Origin: Spongiibacter thalassae
GTDB lineage: Bacteria > Pseudomonadota > Gammaproteobacteria > Pseudomonadales > Spongiibacteraceae
DNA length: 64,000 nt
Direction: 5' to 3'
Assembly (NCBI RefSeq): GCF_012272835.1
Contig: NZ_JAAWWK010000001.1
Coordinates: forward strand, 806,001 to 870,000
In this document: positions 44,422 through 51,780 of the stretch, piece by piece
Layout of the letters: every line of letters begins with the position of its first letter
Numbering within the stretch: position 1 is the stretch's first letter
Made by a program: the position numbers and the translations under genes
The notes under the pieces: generated by a model
What the model was told of the DNA's origin: nothing
What the model saw: only the letters and a program-made list of their open reading frames with translations
The model's database searches: none

Positions 44422-44492
44422 AGGATTTGCCTTTGTACAGCGGTTAACGATGATTTTTTTACTTATAGTCAAATGATCCGTGGATCAAGTAT

Positions 44493-44519
44493 GTAGACAG
44501 AATATACAAATATGTTTAG
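44493..44519. promoter_or_regulatory. Operator site 8 (ACA-N13-TGT dyad), divergent
   Basis: GTAGACA-N13-TGTTTAG in the 239-bp gap between the DUF35/thiolase-like/SDR unit (minus) and the FAH-Rieske unit (plus). It is one of the better matches and sits 72 bp upstream of the DUF35 gene start. Confidence 0.6.
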
Positions 44520-44660
44520 TATTTTCCAAGATAAATTCATAAAAACTGATTTCTGGCGTTTTCAGCAAGGCGTTAAAACAATGAAAACCCGCGATTTCAC
44601 GGCCTTTGCCGTCGTTATTGCACACCGCTGAAAATACCGACCTGTACTCAGGAGTATTAT

Positions 44661-45650
44661 GTGCGTTTAGTAACCTTTATCGACAGCGATGGTCGCCCCC
44701 GTGCCGGTGCCTTCATCGACAATGACCAGGCAGTAGTCGATCTGCAAGGCGCATCGCTGGCCGTGTCGCAGAAAGAGCATATGGCCTTTACCAGTGTGCT
44801 TGCCTTGCTCGAAGCCGGCGACGACGCCCTGAATCAGGCGAAAGCCCTGGTGGCCAAGGCGCCGTCAGCTGCGGTATTGCAGCGCAGCAACGTGAAATTG
44901 TTGGCGCCGATTCAGCCGCCGCCGCAAATTCGCGATTGCTCCTGTTTTGAACTGCACCTTCAACAGTGCTACGAATCGGCCCGTCGCGCCAAGGCATCCC
45001 GCGCGGCAGATCCGGAGGCCGCGCTGCGCGACATGGACACCAGTGAAGACGATCGCGTGCTGGAAACCTTTAATCGCCAGCCAATCTATTACAAGGCCAA
45101 CCGCTTTGCGGTGATCGGCCCCGATGAGCCGGTGATCTGGCCCTCCTACAGCCGGTTGATGGACTTTGAACTGGAGTTGGCCTGTTACATTGGCAAGGGT
45201 GGCAAGAATATTAGCCGGGATCAGGCCCGCGCCCATATCGCCGGCTTTACTATCTTCAACGATATGAGTGCCCGGGACGCCCAGGGGCGGGAAATGCCCG
45301 GCAAGCTGGGCCCCGCAAAGGGCAAGGATTTCGACACCGGTAACGTGATGGGGCCTTGCCTGGTCACCGCTGACGAAATAGAAGATCCCTATAACCTGAC
45401 CATGGTCGCCCGGGTCAATGGCGAGGAATGGGGGCGGGGCAGCACTGCGGATATGCGCTGGCAGTTTGAAGATCTGATTGAGCACATTTCCCGCGACGAA
45501 ACCCTCTACACTGGAGAAGTACTGGGTTCGGGTACCGTCGGTAACGGCTGTGGTCTTGAGCACCTTCGCTACCTCAAGCCCAACGATGTGGTTGAGCTGG
45601 AAATTGAGCAAATTGGCATATTGGCCAGCCAAATTATCAAGGCTGAATGA
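44661..45650 (+). CDS. Fumarylacetoacetate hydrolase family protein
   Basis: A 329-residue FAH-fold enzyme. It has the metal-site segments MDFELELACYIG (acidic ligands) and GFTIFNDMSARDAQ and the typical ending VVELEIEQIG. Family members hydrolyse C-C bonds of diketo acids, hydrate or decarboxylate dienoates (HpaG, DitH). The start is GTG 44661 with CAGGAG six bases upstream; an ATG two bases earlier is out of frame and opens only three codons (ATG TGC GTT TAG). The gene precedes the Rieske dioxygenase by 59 bp, so it likely acts after ring cleavage. Confidence 0.9.
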   Translation: MRLVTFIDSDGRPRAGAFIDNDQAVVDLQGASLAVSQKEHMAFTSVLALLEAGDDALNQAKALVAKAPSAAVLQRSNVKLLAPIQPPPQIRDCSCFELHLQQCYESARRAKASRAADPEAALRDMDTSEDDRVLETFNRQPIYYKANRFAVIGPDEPVIWPSYSRLMDFELELACYIGKGGKNISRDQARAHIAGFTIFNDMSARDAQGREMPGKLGPAKGKDFDTGNVMGPCLVTADEIEDPYNLTMVARVNGEEWGRGSTADMRWQFEDLIEHISRDETLYTGEVLGSGTVGNGCGLEHLRYLKPNDVVELEIEQIGILASQIIKAE

Positions 45651-45658
45651 ATAAAGAA

Positions 45659-45677
45659 TAACGTTCGTTATGTTGAA
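45659..45677 (+). promoter_or_regulatory. Palindrome and half-site before the Rieske gene
   Basis: ATAACG-TT-CGTTAT (45659-45672) is a perfect 6-bp inverted repeat with a 2-bp centre, immediately followed by a TGTTGAA half-site (45671-45677) like those of the ten dyads. The left arm expected at 45651-45657 reads ATAAAGA, so it is not counted as a full site. It could be a second operator within the transcript. Confidence 0.3.
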
Positions 45678-45709
45678 TAGCGACTGATGGTTTCAAAAGG
45701 AGAGTAACA

Positions 45710-47098
45710 ATGAGCGGCAACAATAATAGAAGATTGGCTGACGGATCGACGATTGCAGACCTCATTGATCTGGATCGCCGTGAAGTGCAACTGCGCACAC
45801 TGTCTGATCGGGAGATTTACGAGTGGGAGCAGGAGAAAATTTTCGGCAAAACCTGGCTGTTGCTGGGCCACGAGTCGGAGATTCCCAACGACGGTGATTT
45901 TGTGCAGCGTTTTATGGGTGACGACTCGGTGATTGTGGCCCGCCACAAGGGCGAGGTGTTTGTGTCACTCAACGTCTGCCCTCACCGGGGGATGAAAATT
46001 ACCACCCAGGACGCCGGTACTGCGTCAATCCACAAATGCATTTATCACGGCTGGGCCTTCCGTGGAAACGGCGATTTCCTCGGTTCGCCGGTTGCTGACC
46101 AGTGTATGCACGGCACCATCAGCACCAAGGAAGAGCTGGCCCTTAAACAGGCGCGGGTAACGCTCTACGGTGGTTTGATTTTTGCCACCTGGAATATCGA
46201 TGGTCCCTCCTTTGAAGACTTCCTGGGCGATGCCAAATGGTATTACGACATGCTGTTTTGCCGTTCAGACAAGGGTATGGAAGTGGCCGGGCCGCCGCAG
46301 CGCTTTGTGGTGCGGGCTAACTGGAAGGCCGCGGGTGAGCAATCTGCCGCCGATGGCTTCCACACCCTGACCTTGCACCGTTGGTTGGGCGAGGTGGGTA
46401 ACTACAAAAAAGACGATGGCGAAAGCGGCGACCTGACGCCTGAGATGTTCGGTGCCGAGGTCAGTTCGCCCCACGGTCACGCCCTGCGTTGTATCGACCT
46501 GAACCGCAAGATCCGCCGTCTGACCGGCAAAGACCCGGAAGAGTTGTCGACAGAAGAGAAGCTGCGTGTATTGCCGCCACCGGGAATGACCGGCGAGGCC
46601 TTTGAGCAGCTCAAGCGCAACCTGTCGCCGGAGCAGCTGGAAGTGATGGCGTGGATGCCGCCGCAGGTGGGCGGTATGTTCCCCAATGTGCTGTTCGGTT
46701 ATGTCTACATTCCCCAGGCCGACGGCTCGGTAGTGGGCTCGATGACCCTGCACGCTTACGTGCCCAAAGGCCCGGACAAGCTGGAATTCACCAACTGGAT
46801 TTTCGTCGAAAAAGACACGCCACCAGAGCTTCGCGAAAAAATGGTCATGCAGACGATTCAGCTGTTTGGCACCTCGGGCATGGTTGAGCAGGACGATTCC
46901 GACACCTGGCCCCATATGACCCTGACCGCCAAAGGTCCCCAGGGGCGCTTTTCTACCATGAAATACCAAGCGATGTACGAAACCGGCAAGCCCGAGGGTT
47001 GGCCGGGACCGGGTATCGTCAACGAAGGCTTTACCAAGGATGACACTCAGTGGCACTGGTGGAAGTACTGGTACGACCTGATGACTGCCGAAGATTGA
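45710..47098 (+). CDS. Rieske aromatic-ring-hydroxylating dioxygenase, alpha subunit
   Basis: A 462-residue catalytic subunit. The Rieske 2Fe-2S centre is Cys90-Pro-His92 with Cys110 and His113 (KCIYHGWAF). The mononuclear iron site has Asp215, His218 and His223 in AADGFHTLTLH, with the third ligand probably an Asp in the VEQDDSD region near the C-terminus. It would add both atoms of O2 to an aromatic ring to give a cis-diol. The beta subunit follows 41 bp downstream. Electron-transfer partners are not beside it; the nearest ferredoxin (37367) is of P450 type. Similarity to diterpenoid dioxygenase DitA1 is suggested by context, not established. Confidence 0.93.
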   Translation: MSGNNNRRLADGSTIADLIDLDRREVQLRTLSDREIYEWEQEKIFGKTWLLLGHESEIPNDGDFVQRFMGDDSVIVARHKGEVFVSLNVCPHRGMKITTQDAGTASIHKCIYHGWAFRGNGDFLGSPVADQCMHGTISTKEELALKQARVTLYGGLIFATWNIDGPSFEDFLGDAKWYYDMLFCRSDKGMEVAGPPQRFVVRANWKAAGEQSAADGFHTLTLHRWLGEVGNYKKDDGESGDLTPEMFGAEVSSPHGHALRCIDLNRKIRRLTGKDPEELSTEEKLRVLPPPGMTGEAFEQLKRNLSPEQLEVMAWMPPQVGGMFPNVLFGYVYIPQADGSVVGSMTLHAYVPKGPDKLEFTNWIFVEKDTPPELREKMVMQTIQLFGTSGMVEQDDSDTWPHMTLTAKGPQGRFSTMKYQAMYETGKPEGWPGPGIVNEGFTKDDTQWHWWKYWYDLMTAED

Positions 47099-47139
47099 GA
47101 TTGCGCTAATTTTAAAAAGAATTGAAAACAGGTGAAATC

Positions 47140-47700
47140 ATGACTAGTGAAAACGCATCCGTAGATTTTTTCGAGCAGTGCGGCGACGAACTTGCCATTG
47201 GCAGCGAAATCTACAACAAAGTGCTGGGCTTTTATCACAAGGAAGCCCGGCTGCTGGACAATCTGAAGTTTATGGAGTGGGCTGAAACCCTCGCCACAGA
47301 CATTCAATACAATGTGCCGATTCGCCAAACCCGTTTGGTGAAGGACTCCCAGTCCTCGGTGCTGTATTCCATGCGTCATATGTACGAGGACTATCGCTCG
47401 CTGATGGGCCGAGCGATGCGGCTGAGCGGCAACAGTGCATGGGCGGAAGACCCAGCCTCGCGCACCCGCCGTTTTGTCAGCAATCTGGCGGTGTTTGCAA
47501 CCGGCACCGAGGGGGAGTACGCGGCAGTCAGCTACTTGCTGATTACCCGTAACCGCTTTGATGACGACCACTTCGATCTGATTCCCTGCGAGCGTCGCGA
47601 TATTGTTCGTTTGGAAGATGGTGTGTGGAAGCTGGCCAAGCGCGATGTCATTCTCGACCAGGTGTTACTGGGTACGCCCAACCTGGCGATATTCCTCTAA
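47140..47700 (+). CDS. Ring-hydroxylating dioxygenase, beta subunit
   Basis: A 186-residue small subunit with the NTF2-like fold. It has FYHKEARLLDN, the VPIRQTRLVKDS segment and the strongly conserved C-terminal pattern RRDIVRLEDGVWKLAKRDVILDQ. It builds the alpha3beta3 dioxygenase with the protein at 45710. ATG 47140 is used (AGGTGA upstream). The last 46 codons and the stop are repeated directly downstream by a perfect 147-bp tandem duplication; the real gene ends at the first TAA (47698-47700), which gives the normal family length. Confidence 0.92.
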   Translation: MTSENASVDFFEQCGDELAIGSEIYNKVLGFYHKEARLLDNLKFMEWAETLATDIQYNVPIRQTRLVKDSQSSVLYSMRHMYEDYRSLMGRAMRLSGNSAWAEDPASRTRRFVSNLAVFATGTEGEYAAVSYLLITRNRFDDDHFDLIPCERRDIVRLEDGVWKLAKRDVILDQVLLGTPNLAIFL

Positions 47701-47852
47701 AGCACTGATGACGACCACTTCGATCTGATTCCCTGCGAGCGTCGCGATATTGTTCGTTTGGAAGATGGTGTGTGGAAGCTGGCCAAGCGCGATGTCATTC
47801 TCGACCAGGTGTTACTGGGTACGCCCAACCTGGCGATATTCCTCTAAAGCAC
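47559..47852 (+). repeat. Perfect 147-bp tandem duplication
   Basis: Bases 47559-47705 are repeated without a single difference as 47706-47852. Identity continues for 2 more bases (TG), which gives 2-bp junction microhomology. The unit holds the 3' end of the beta-subunit gene and its stop. The period equals 49 codons, so both copies are in the same frame. Confidence 0.95.
47706..47847 (+). pseudogene. Duplicated 3' end of the dioxygenase beta-subunit gene
   Basis: The second copy of the tandem duplication encodes the last 46 residues of the beta subunit (from DDDHFDLIP to AIFL) and a second TAA at 47845-47847, but has no start codon or ribosome site. It is in frame with the real gene, so stop-codon readthrough would add 49 residues. 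It is a fragment created by a recent duplication, or an assembly artefact. Confidence 0.85.
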
Positions 47853-47878
47853 TGTTGCCCGCCACGGCGGGCGACGCC

Positions 47879-47911
47879 AGGCGGTGAGGCTCAGCCTGCA
47901 CCGCCTTTTTT
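47879..47911 (+). terminator. Rho-independent terminator
   Basis: AGGCGGTG (47879-47886) pairs with CACCGCCT (47899-47906), followed by six T (47906-47911). A second hairpin, GCCCGCC/GGCGGGC, lies just before it near 47858-47873. Both stand after the duplicated beta-subunit end, so the duplication happened upstream of the original terminator. Confidence 0.85.
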
Positions 47912-47968
47912 ATACTCAGGCGTGCCGGTAAGTGTGCTGAGCCTGATTTGCCCCGCGTTCAACCGTTT

Positions 47969-48718
47969 TCAGATATCGAATTGTGCTGAATTCAGCCAAG
48001 CCATATCGGTAGCGCAGAGCACCTCAGGCCGTTCGCTGAAGTCCATTGTAGAACCCACGTTTCTCTGCGCAGAGCTGGCCCGCTCGGGCTGTTGTACAAA
48101 GCAGTTACCCAGTGGCTTGGCATGGGTTTCAACATCGAGGTTGCGCAGTCGTCCCCGTGAGATCATCGCTGCCCGGCGAAGTACCAGCGCGGCCTCGGCA
48201 GTTTGACTGTCCAGGGTCTGCCTGGCCCAGGAAGCCATACCCTTGAGCAGCGACACGCCGCTGAATGGGTCGGGGGCGGTGATGACACTGTTGTCGACCT
48301 GCCAGTGCAGCAGTTCTTCACCATTGCGCCACAGTGTTGCGCTGGTGCAGTTGTCGATATGCCGGGGCACTTCAACCCTGAAGCTGCATTTTTGTTCGTC
48401 GCGTGCGACAGCCGCGATGGCGAGCACTGCCATGTCCAATTGATGGGTGCATTGCAGGCGCGCGTCGACATGTTGCGGCAGGGTATCCATCACCTGGGCC
48501 ACGCTCAGGCCCCGCATTGTTTGCAGCTCGTCTCCGGCGCGGGCGCAGAGGGTATAGGGGGTTCGCAGGCCAGTGCTCAGTACCTGGTGTATCTGGTTCT
48601 GCTGCAGATTCAGTGCGACGCGAAAGTGATGGTAGTCATCCTCGAGCGCTGACTTGACGAGGGTCGCGGTGTTGTCGCGGTGAACTACAATTTCAATGCG
48701 TCGTAGAAAACTGGGCAT
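47969..48718 (-). CDS. DUF2889-like protein
   Basis: A 249-residue protein that resembles the DUF2889 family, seen in the ordered elements RRIEIVVHRD, TPYTLCARAGDELQTMRGLSV and CTHQLDMAVLAIAA. Members occur in many proteobacterial catabolic clusters, and the function is unknown. ATG 48718, with CGGAG upstream, is preferred to the TTG at 48736. It is divergent from the SDR at 48803 over an 84-bp gap containing dyad site 9 and converges on the dioxygenase unit, so it is probably part of the same regulon. Confidence 0.75.
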   Translation of the reverse strand: MPSFLRRIEIVVHRDNTATLVKSALEDDYHHFRVALNLQQNQIHQVLSTGLRTPYTLCARAGDELQTMRGLSVAQVMDTLPQHVDARLQCTHQLDMAVLAIAAVARDEQKCSFRVEVPRHIDNCTSATLWRNGEELLHWQVDNSVITAPDPFSGVSLLKGMASWARQTLDSQTAEAALVLRRAAMISRGRLRNLDVETHAKPLGNCFVQQPERASSAQRNVGSTMDFSERPEVLCATDMAWLNSAQFDI

Positions 48719-48744
48719 TCGAACTCCGGTAGGCAAACGCTAAA

Positions 48745-48771
48745 AGTTACATTATTATCCAAAGTGTCTAA
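48745..48771. promoter_or_regulatory. Operator site 9 (ACA-N13-TGT dyad) over a promoter
   Basis: AGTTACA-N13-TGTCTAA between the DUF2889-like gene and the SDR gene. Plus-strand promoter elements overlap it: GTTACA (48746-48751), 17-bp spacer, TAATTA (48769-48774). The right half and following bases are nearly the same as in site 1. Confidence 0.55.
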
Positions 48772-48802
48772 TTATAAATTATATATCAAGAGAGATAACA
48801 AT

Positions 48803-49603
48803 ATGGCGATGTTGGAAAACAAAGTGGCTCTGATTACCGGGGCCGGTGGTGGTATCGGTCAGGGCATCGCCCGTCGTTTTGCCCGCGAAGGCGCCTGCGT
48901 CATTGTAGCGGAAATTGATGAGGCCACCGGGCGGGCGACCGCCGAGCAGGTCAACGAACTCGGTGGCAAGGGCTTGTTTGTCGCCACGGATGTCACCGAC
49001 AAGGCATCGGTGGAGGCGGCGGTTGAGGCAGCTGTTGAGCACTTCGGCGGTCTGGATATTCTGGTGAACAATGCCTTTGTGCCCTCGGCTAACGTGTTGC
49101 TGGAGGACAAAACCGACGAGATGCTGGAGCGCACACTCACCTCTACGGTAAAAGCCTCCTGGTGGGCGATGCGAGCGGCGTTGCCCCATATGAAACAACG
49201 CGGCGGCGGCAAGGTCATTAACTTCTGCTCCATCGATGTCGAAGTCGGTGCCTGGTTGCATGCGGACTACAACACCGCCAAAGCTGGGGTGGTCGGGCTG
49301 ACGCGCAGCGCCGCAGCAGAGTGGGGCCGGTTCAATATCACCGTTAACGCCATTGCCCCCACAGCAATGGGCGCGACCTTCCATAAATTTGCCAAGGAAA
49401 ACCCGGGTTTTGCCGAGCGTGCGGCGGCGATGCGGCCAATGGGTCGCTGTGGCGACCCGGAACACGATATCGGGCCTGCGGCGTTGTTCCTTGCCAGTGA
49501 TCTCTCCTGTTACGTAACGGGCGAAACATTGCATGTAGATGGTGGCCTGCACCTGCCGGGTTATAACTCGCGGCCGGAAAATGTTCCGGTGAGGGAATAC
49601 TAG
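48803..49603 (+). CDS. SDR family oxidoreductase
   Basis: A 266-residue classical short-chain dehydrogenase with ALITGAGGGIGQGIARRF, VNNAF, INFCSIDVEV with Ser, YNTAKAG as catalytic Tyr/Lys and a normal LHVDGGLHLPG ending. ATG 48803 (AAGAGAG upstream) is preferred over 48764. It stands alone under dyad site 9, in the stretch between the Rieske genes and the seven-gene unit, so it could be the cis-diol dehydrogenase or a later 3-hydroxyacyl oxidation enzyme. Confidence 0.88.
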   Translation: MAMLENKVALITGAGGGIGQGIARRFAREGACVIVAEIDEATGRATAEQVNELGGKGLFVATDVTDKASVEAAVEAAVEHFGGLDILVNNAFVPSANVLLEDKTDEMLERTLTSTVKASWWAMRAALPHMKQRGGGKVINFCSIDVEVGAWLHADYNTAKAGVVGLTRSAAAEWGRFNITVNAIAPTAMGATFHKFAKENPGFAERAAAMRPMGRCGDPEHDIGPAALFLASDLSCYVTGETLHVDGGLHLPGYNSRPENVPVREY

Positions 49604-49661
49604 GGCCGGTAAGGCTCTGGGCTGAAGGTAAGTATTGCGAAGCGGTAAAAACAACAAAATA

Positions 49662-49688
49662 TTAGACATAAAAGCTATTAGTGTTTAT
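49662..49688. promoter_or_regulatory. Operator site 10 (ACA-N13-TGT dyad) over a promoter
   Basis: TTAGACA-N13-TGTTTAT, 110 bp upstream of the amidohydrolase gene. A plus-strand promoter overlaps: -35 TAGACA (49663-49668), 17-bp spacer, -10 TATATT (49686-49691). This would drive the seven-gene unit 49799-56521. Confidence 0.65.
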
Positions 49689-49798
49689 ATTCTGTTGTGC
49701 AGTATCGAAATGACGGGTGGCAACCTGTCTTAAATAACAATGATAGATAGCGCGGCCATAGCACGGTTATGTGACTGTCGCCCGGAGGAATTCTTCAA

Positions 49799-50881
49799 AT
49801 GCTTATAGATCTTCACGCCCATGCTCCCCATCCAGACTATTACAACCAGCACCCTCATTGGGGTCCGGCATTTGAGTTGCAAAACGATGGCGACATTAAA
49901 TTGCGCGTTGGTGAATGGATTTTGACCCTCGGTGCGCCCGAGCGCAAAGCCGCACTGCGCAAGGCCCATGCAGAGGGGAAAACCCTGGAAGTGCAGGAAT
50001 ACATGGAAAAATGGCGCGATCCCAAAACCCGTTTGGCGGGAATGGACGCGGCCGGCCAAAACGCCCAGGTGGTGTCGGTGCCGAGCCATTGCTACATGTA
50101 CTGGGCCGAGCCTGAATTCAGTGTTCCCTTTGCGCGCAAGGTTAACGACGTGCTGGCAGACTACTGTTCCGGCGCACCGGATCGACTGATGTTCTGGGCT
50201 CACGCGCCATTGAATGTTCCCCAGGAAGCGGCCAAGGAAATTCGTCGCGCGTGCACCGAACTGGGTGCCAAGGGCCTGGTGGCTGGCGGTTCCAACTTTG
50301 GCGGTCTGGAGTTTGACTCCCCGGAACTGGACTGCGTCTGGGCGACGCTTTGCGACCTCGACCTGCCAATATTTGTACACGGCTATAACCAATCCGTGAC
50401 CTGGGGTGCCGACGCCAATAAAGATCGCTACGAAACCACTGCGATTGTTGGTATGAACTACGACGAGAGCAAGTGTTTCTGGTATCTCATCAATGGCGGC
50501 GTGCTGGATCGCTTCCCTAAATTGAAGGTGTATATCACCCACGGTGGTGGTTTCGTGCCATACCAGTTGGGTCGATTCGCCCAGACCAACCCGAATCTGG
50601 ATACCTACCACAACAAAAAGCCCTTCCTGGACTATCTGAGAAACTTCTACTTTGATGTTGAGCTGCACGAACTGCCCATGCGTCAGGCGATGGTCGACAT
50701 CATCGGTGCAGACCGTGTGCTCTACGGTTCGAACTTTGGTGGCAGTGATGCGGTGCGCCATGACCTGACCGAGGGTCTGCGGTTATCCGATGAGGATCTG
50801 GATCGTATTCGCTGGAAGAATGCCTGCGAACTGCTGCACCTCGACCCGGCTAAAATTGGTAAGCCCGCCGGGAGTGTTTAA
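49799..50881 (+). CDS. Amidohydrolase family protein with altered metal site
   Basis: A 360-residue amidohydrolase of ACMSD type. Metal residues His6-x-His8 (LHAH), His194 (FVHG) and His248 (THGGG) are present, but the late Asp of this family (GSDFP-like motif) is Asn312 in YGSNFGGSD, with Asp317 five residues later. The family decarboxylates or hydrolyses ring acids through a metal-bound water that the Asp activates, so the substitution could change the chemistry. It opens the seven-gene unit, whose next gene starts 2 bases after its stop. Confidence 0.86.
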   Translation: MLIDLHAHAPHPDYYNQHPHWGPAFELQNDGDIKLRVGEWILTLGAPERKAALRKAHAEGKTLEVQEYMEKWRDPKTRLAGMDAAGQNAQVVSVPSHCYMYWAEPEFSVPFARKVNDVLADYCSGAPDRLMFWAHAPLNVPQEAAKEIRRACTELGAKGLVAGGSNFGGLEFDSPELDCVWATLCDLDLPIFVHGYNQSVTWGADANKDRYETTAIVGMNYDESKCFWYLINGGVLDRFPKLKVYITHGGGFVPYQLGRFAQTNPNLDTYHNKKPFLDYLRNFYFDVELHELPMRQAMVDIIGADRVLYGSNFGGSDAVRHDLTEGLRLSDEDLDRIRWKNACELLHLDPAKIGKPAGSV

Positions 50882-50883
50882 CG

Positions 50884-51747
50884 ATGAAGCTGGCCCGTTG
50901 TGAAATAGAAAACAAGGTGTTTTGGGCGAAGGTCGACGACCAGTCAGACACCCTCCATGTGATTGTCGGGGCGTTCAGCGAATGGGGCCCCGCATTGACC
51001 CGGTCTATGAGCGCGGGCCCTTGCGATGACAGCTTGCTGCCATTGTCCGGTGAAACGGTGCCGCTCTCTGCGGCACGGCTGTTACCACCCGTAGAACCGG
51101 TGAATCGGGTGGTGGTCGCTGGCGCAAACTATGCCAAACACCTCGCCGCCGATTTCGGCCTGTCTTCGCCGCCGCAGCCGGTGGCCTTTCTGAAGGCCTA
51201 CGGTGCCCTTATCGGAGCCAATGACGAACTGCGTTACCCGCCGCTGACCAGCAAGCTGGATCACGAAGTTGAACTGGTGGTGGTGATCGGCGACACCGAT
51301 ATCGATATCGAAAAGCCCCTCGACAGTGTGTTGGGTTACACCGTGGGCAACGATGTCAGCGCCCGGGACTTGCAGCATAGCGGCCCCAAGGGTATCGGTA
51401 TGGATCTGTTCGCTGCAAAGAGCCAGGACAAAACCACCGGTGTTGGCCCGTGGATTGTCACCCGGGATGAGTTCCCGGCGGGGAGTCCAGTGGTGCAACT
51501 CAAACTGTCTGTGGATGGCGATCTGCGTCAGGACGGCACGACCGGCGATATGACCTGGGATGTCGGCGAACTGATCAAGTTCGTTCAGGCGCGCTCAAGT
51601 TTTACCGCCGGCGACATTTTGTTCACCGGCTCGCCGGATGGTGTAGGGCAGGGCACCGGTAAATTCCTTAACCCCGGTGAGCTGGTTGAAGCAACGATTG
51701 AAGGTATAGGCACATTGGCCAATCGCGTGTCAGAGAAAAAAGCCTGA
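50884..51747 (+). CDS. Fumarylacetoacetate hydrolase family protein
   Basis: A 287-residue FAH-fold enzyme of the short type (fumarylpyruvate hydrolase, HpaG-like). It has LDHEVELVVVIG and GYTVGNDVSARDLQ for the divalent metal and TGSPDGVGQGTGKFLNPG near the C-terminus. It begins two bases after the amidohydrolase stop, which suggests that the two act in sequence on one intermediate: a C-C hydrolysis or decarboxylation followed by isomerisation or hydrolysis. It is only distantly similar to the other FAH protein at 44661. Confidence 0.9.
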   Translation: MKLARCEIENKVFWAKVDDQSDTLHVIVGAFSEWGPALTRSMSAGPCDDSLLPLSGETVPLSAARLLPPVEPVNRVVVAGANYAKHLAADFGLSSPPQPVAFLKAYGALIGANDELRYPPLTSKLDHEVELVVVIGDTDIDIEKPLDSVLGYTVGNDVSARDLQHSGPKGIGMDLFAAKSQDKTTGVGPWIVTRDEFPAGSPVVQLKLSVDGDLRQDGTTGDMTWDVGELIKFVQARSSFTAGDILFTGSPDGVGQGTGKFLNPGELVEATIEGIGTLANRVSEKKA

Positions 51748-51780
51748 CCGACACAAGCAAAGATTCAGTGGGTGAAAACA

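Noticed and set aside
45651-45677. Eleventh ACA-N13-TGT dyad before the Rieske gene
   Set aside because: The right half TGTTGAA is good, but the left arm reads ATAAAGA and lacks the ACA core.
47772-48206. 144-residue open frame after the dioxygenase beta gene
   Set aside because: It runs in a different frame through the duplicated 3' end, the terminator and the opposing DUF2889-like gene. The duplicated segment's real frame has no start codon.
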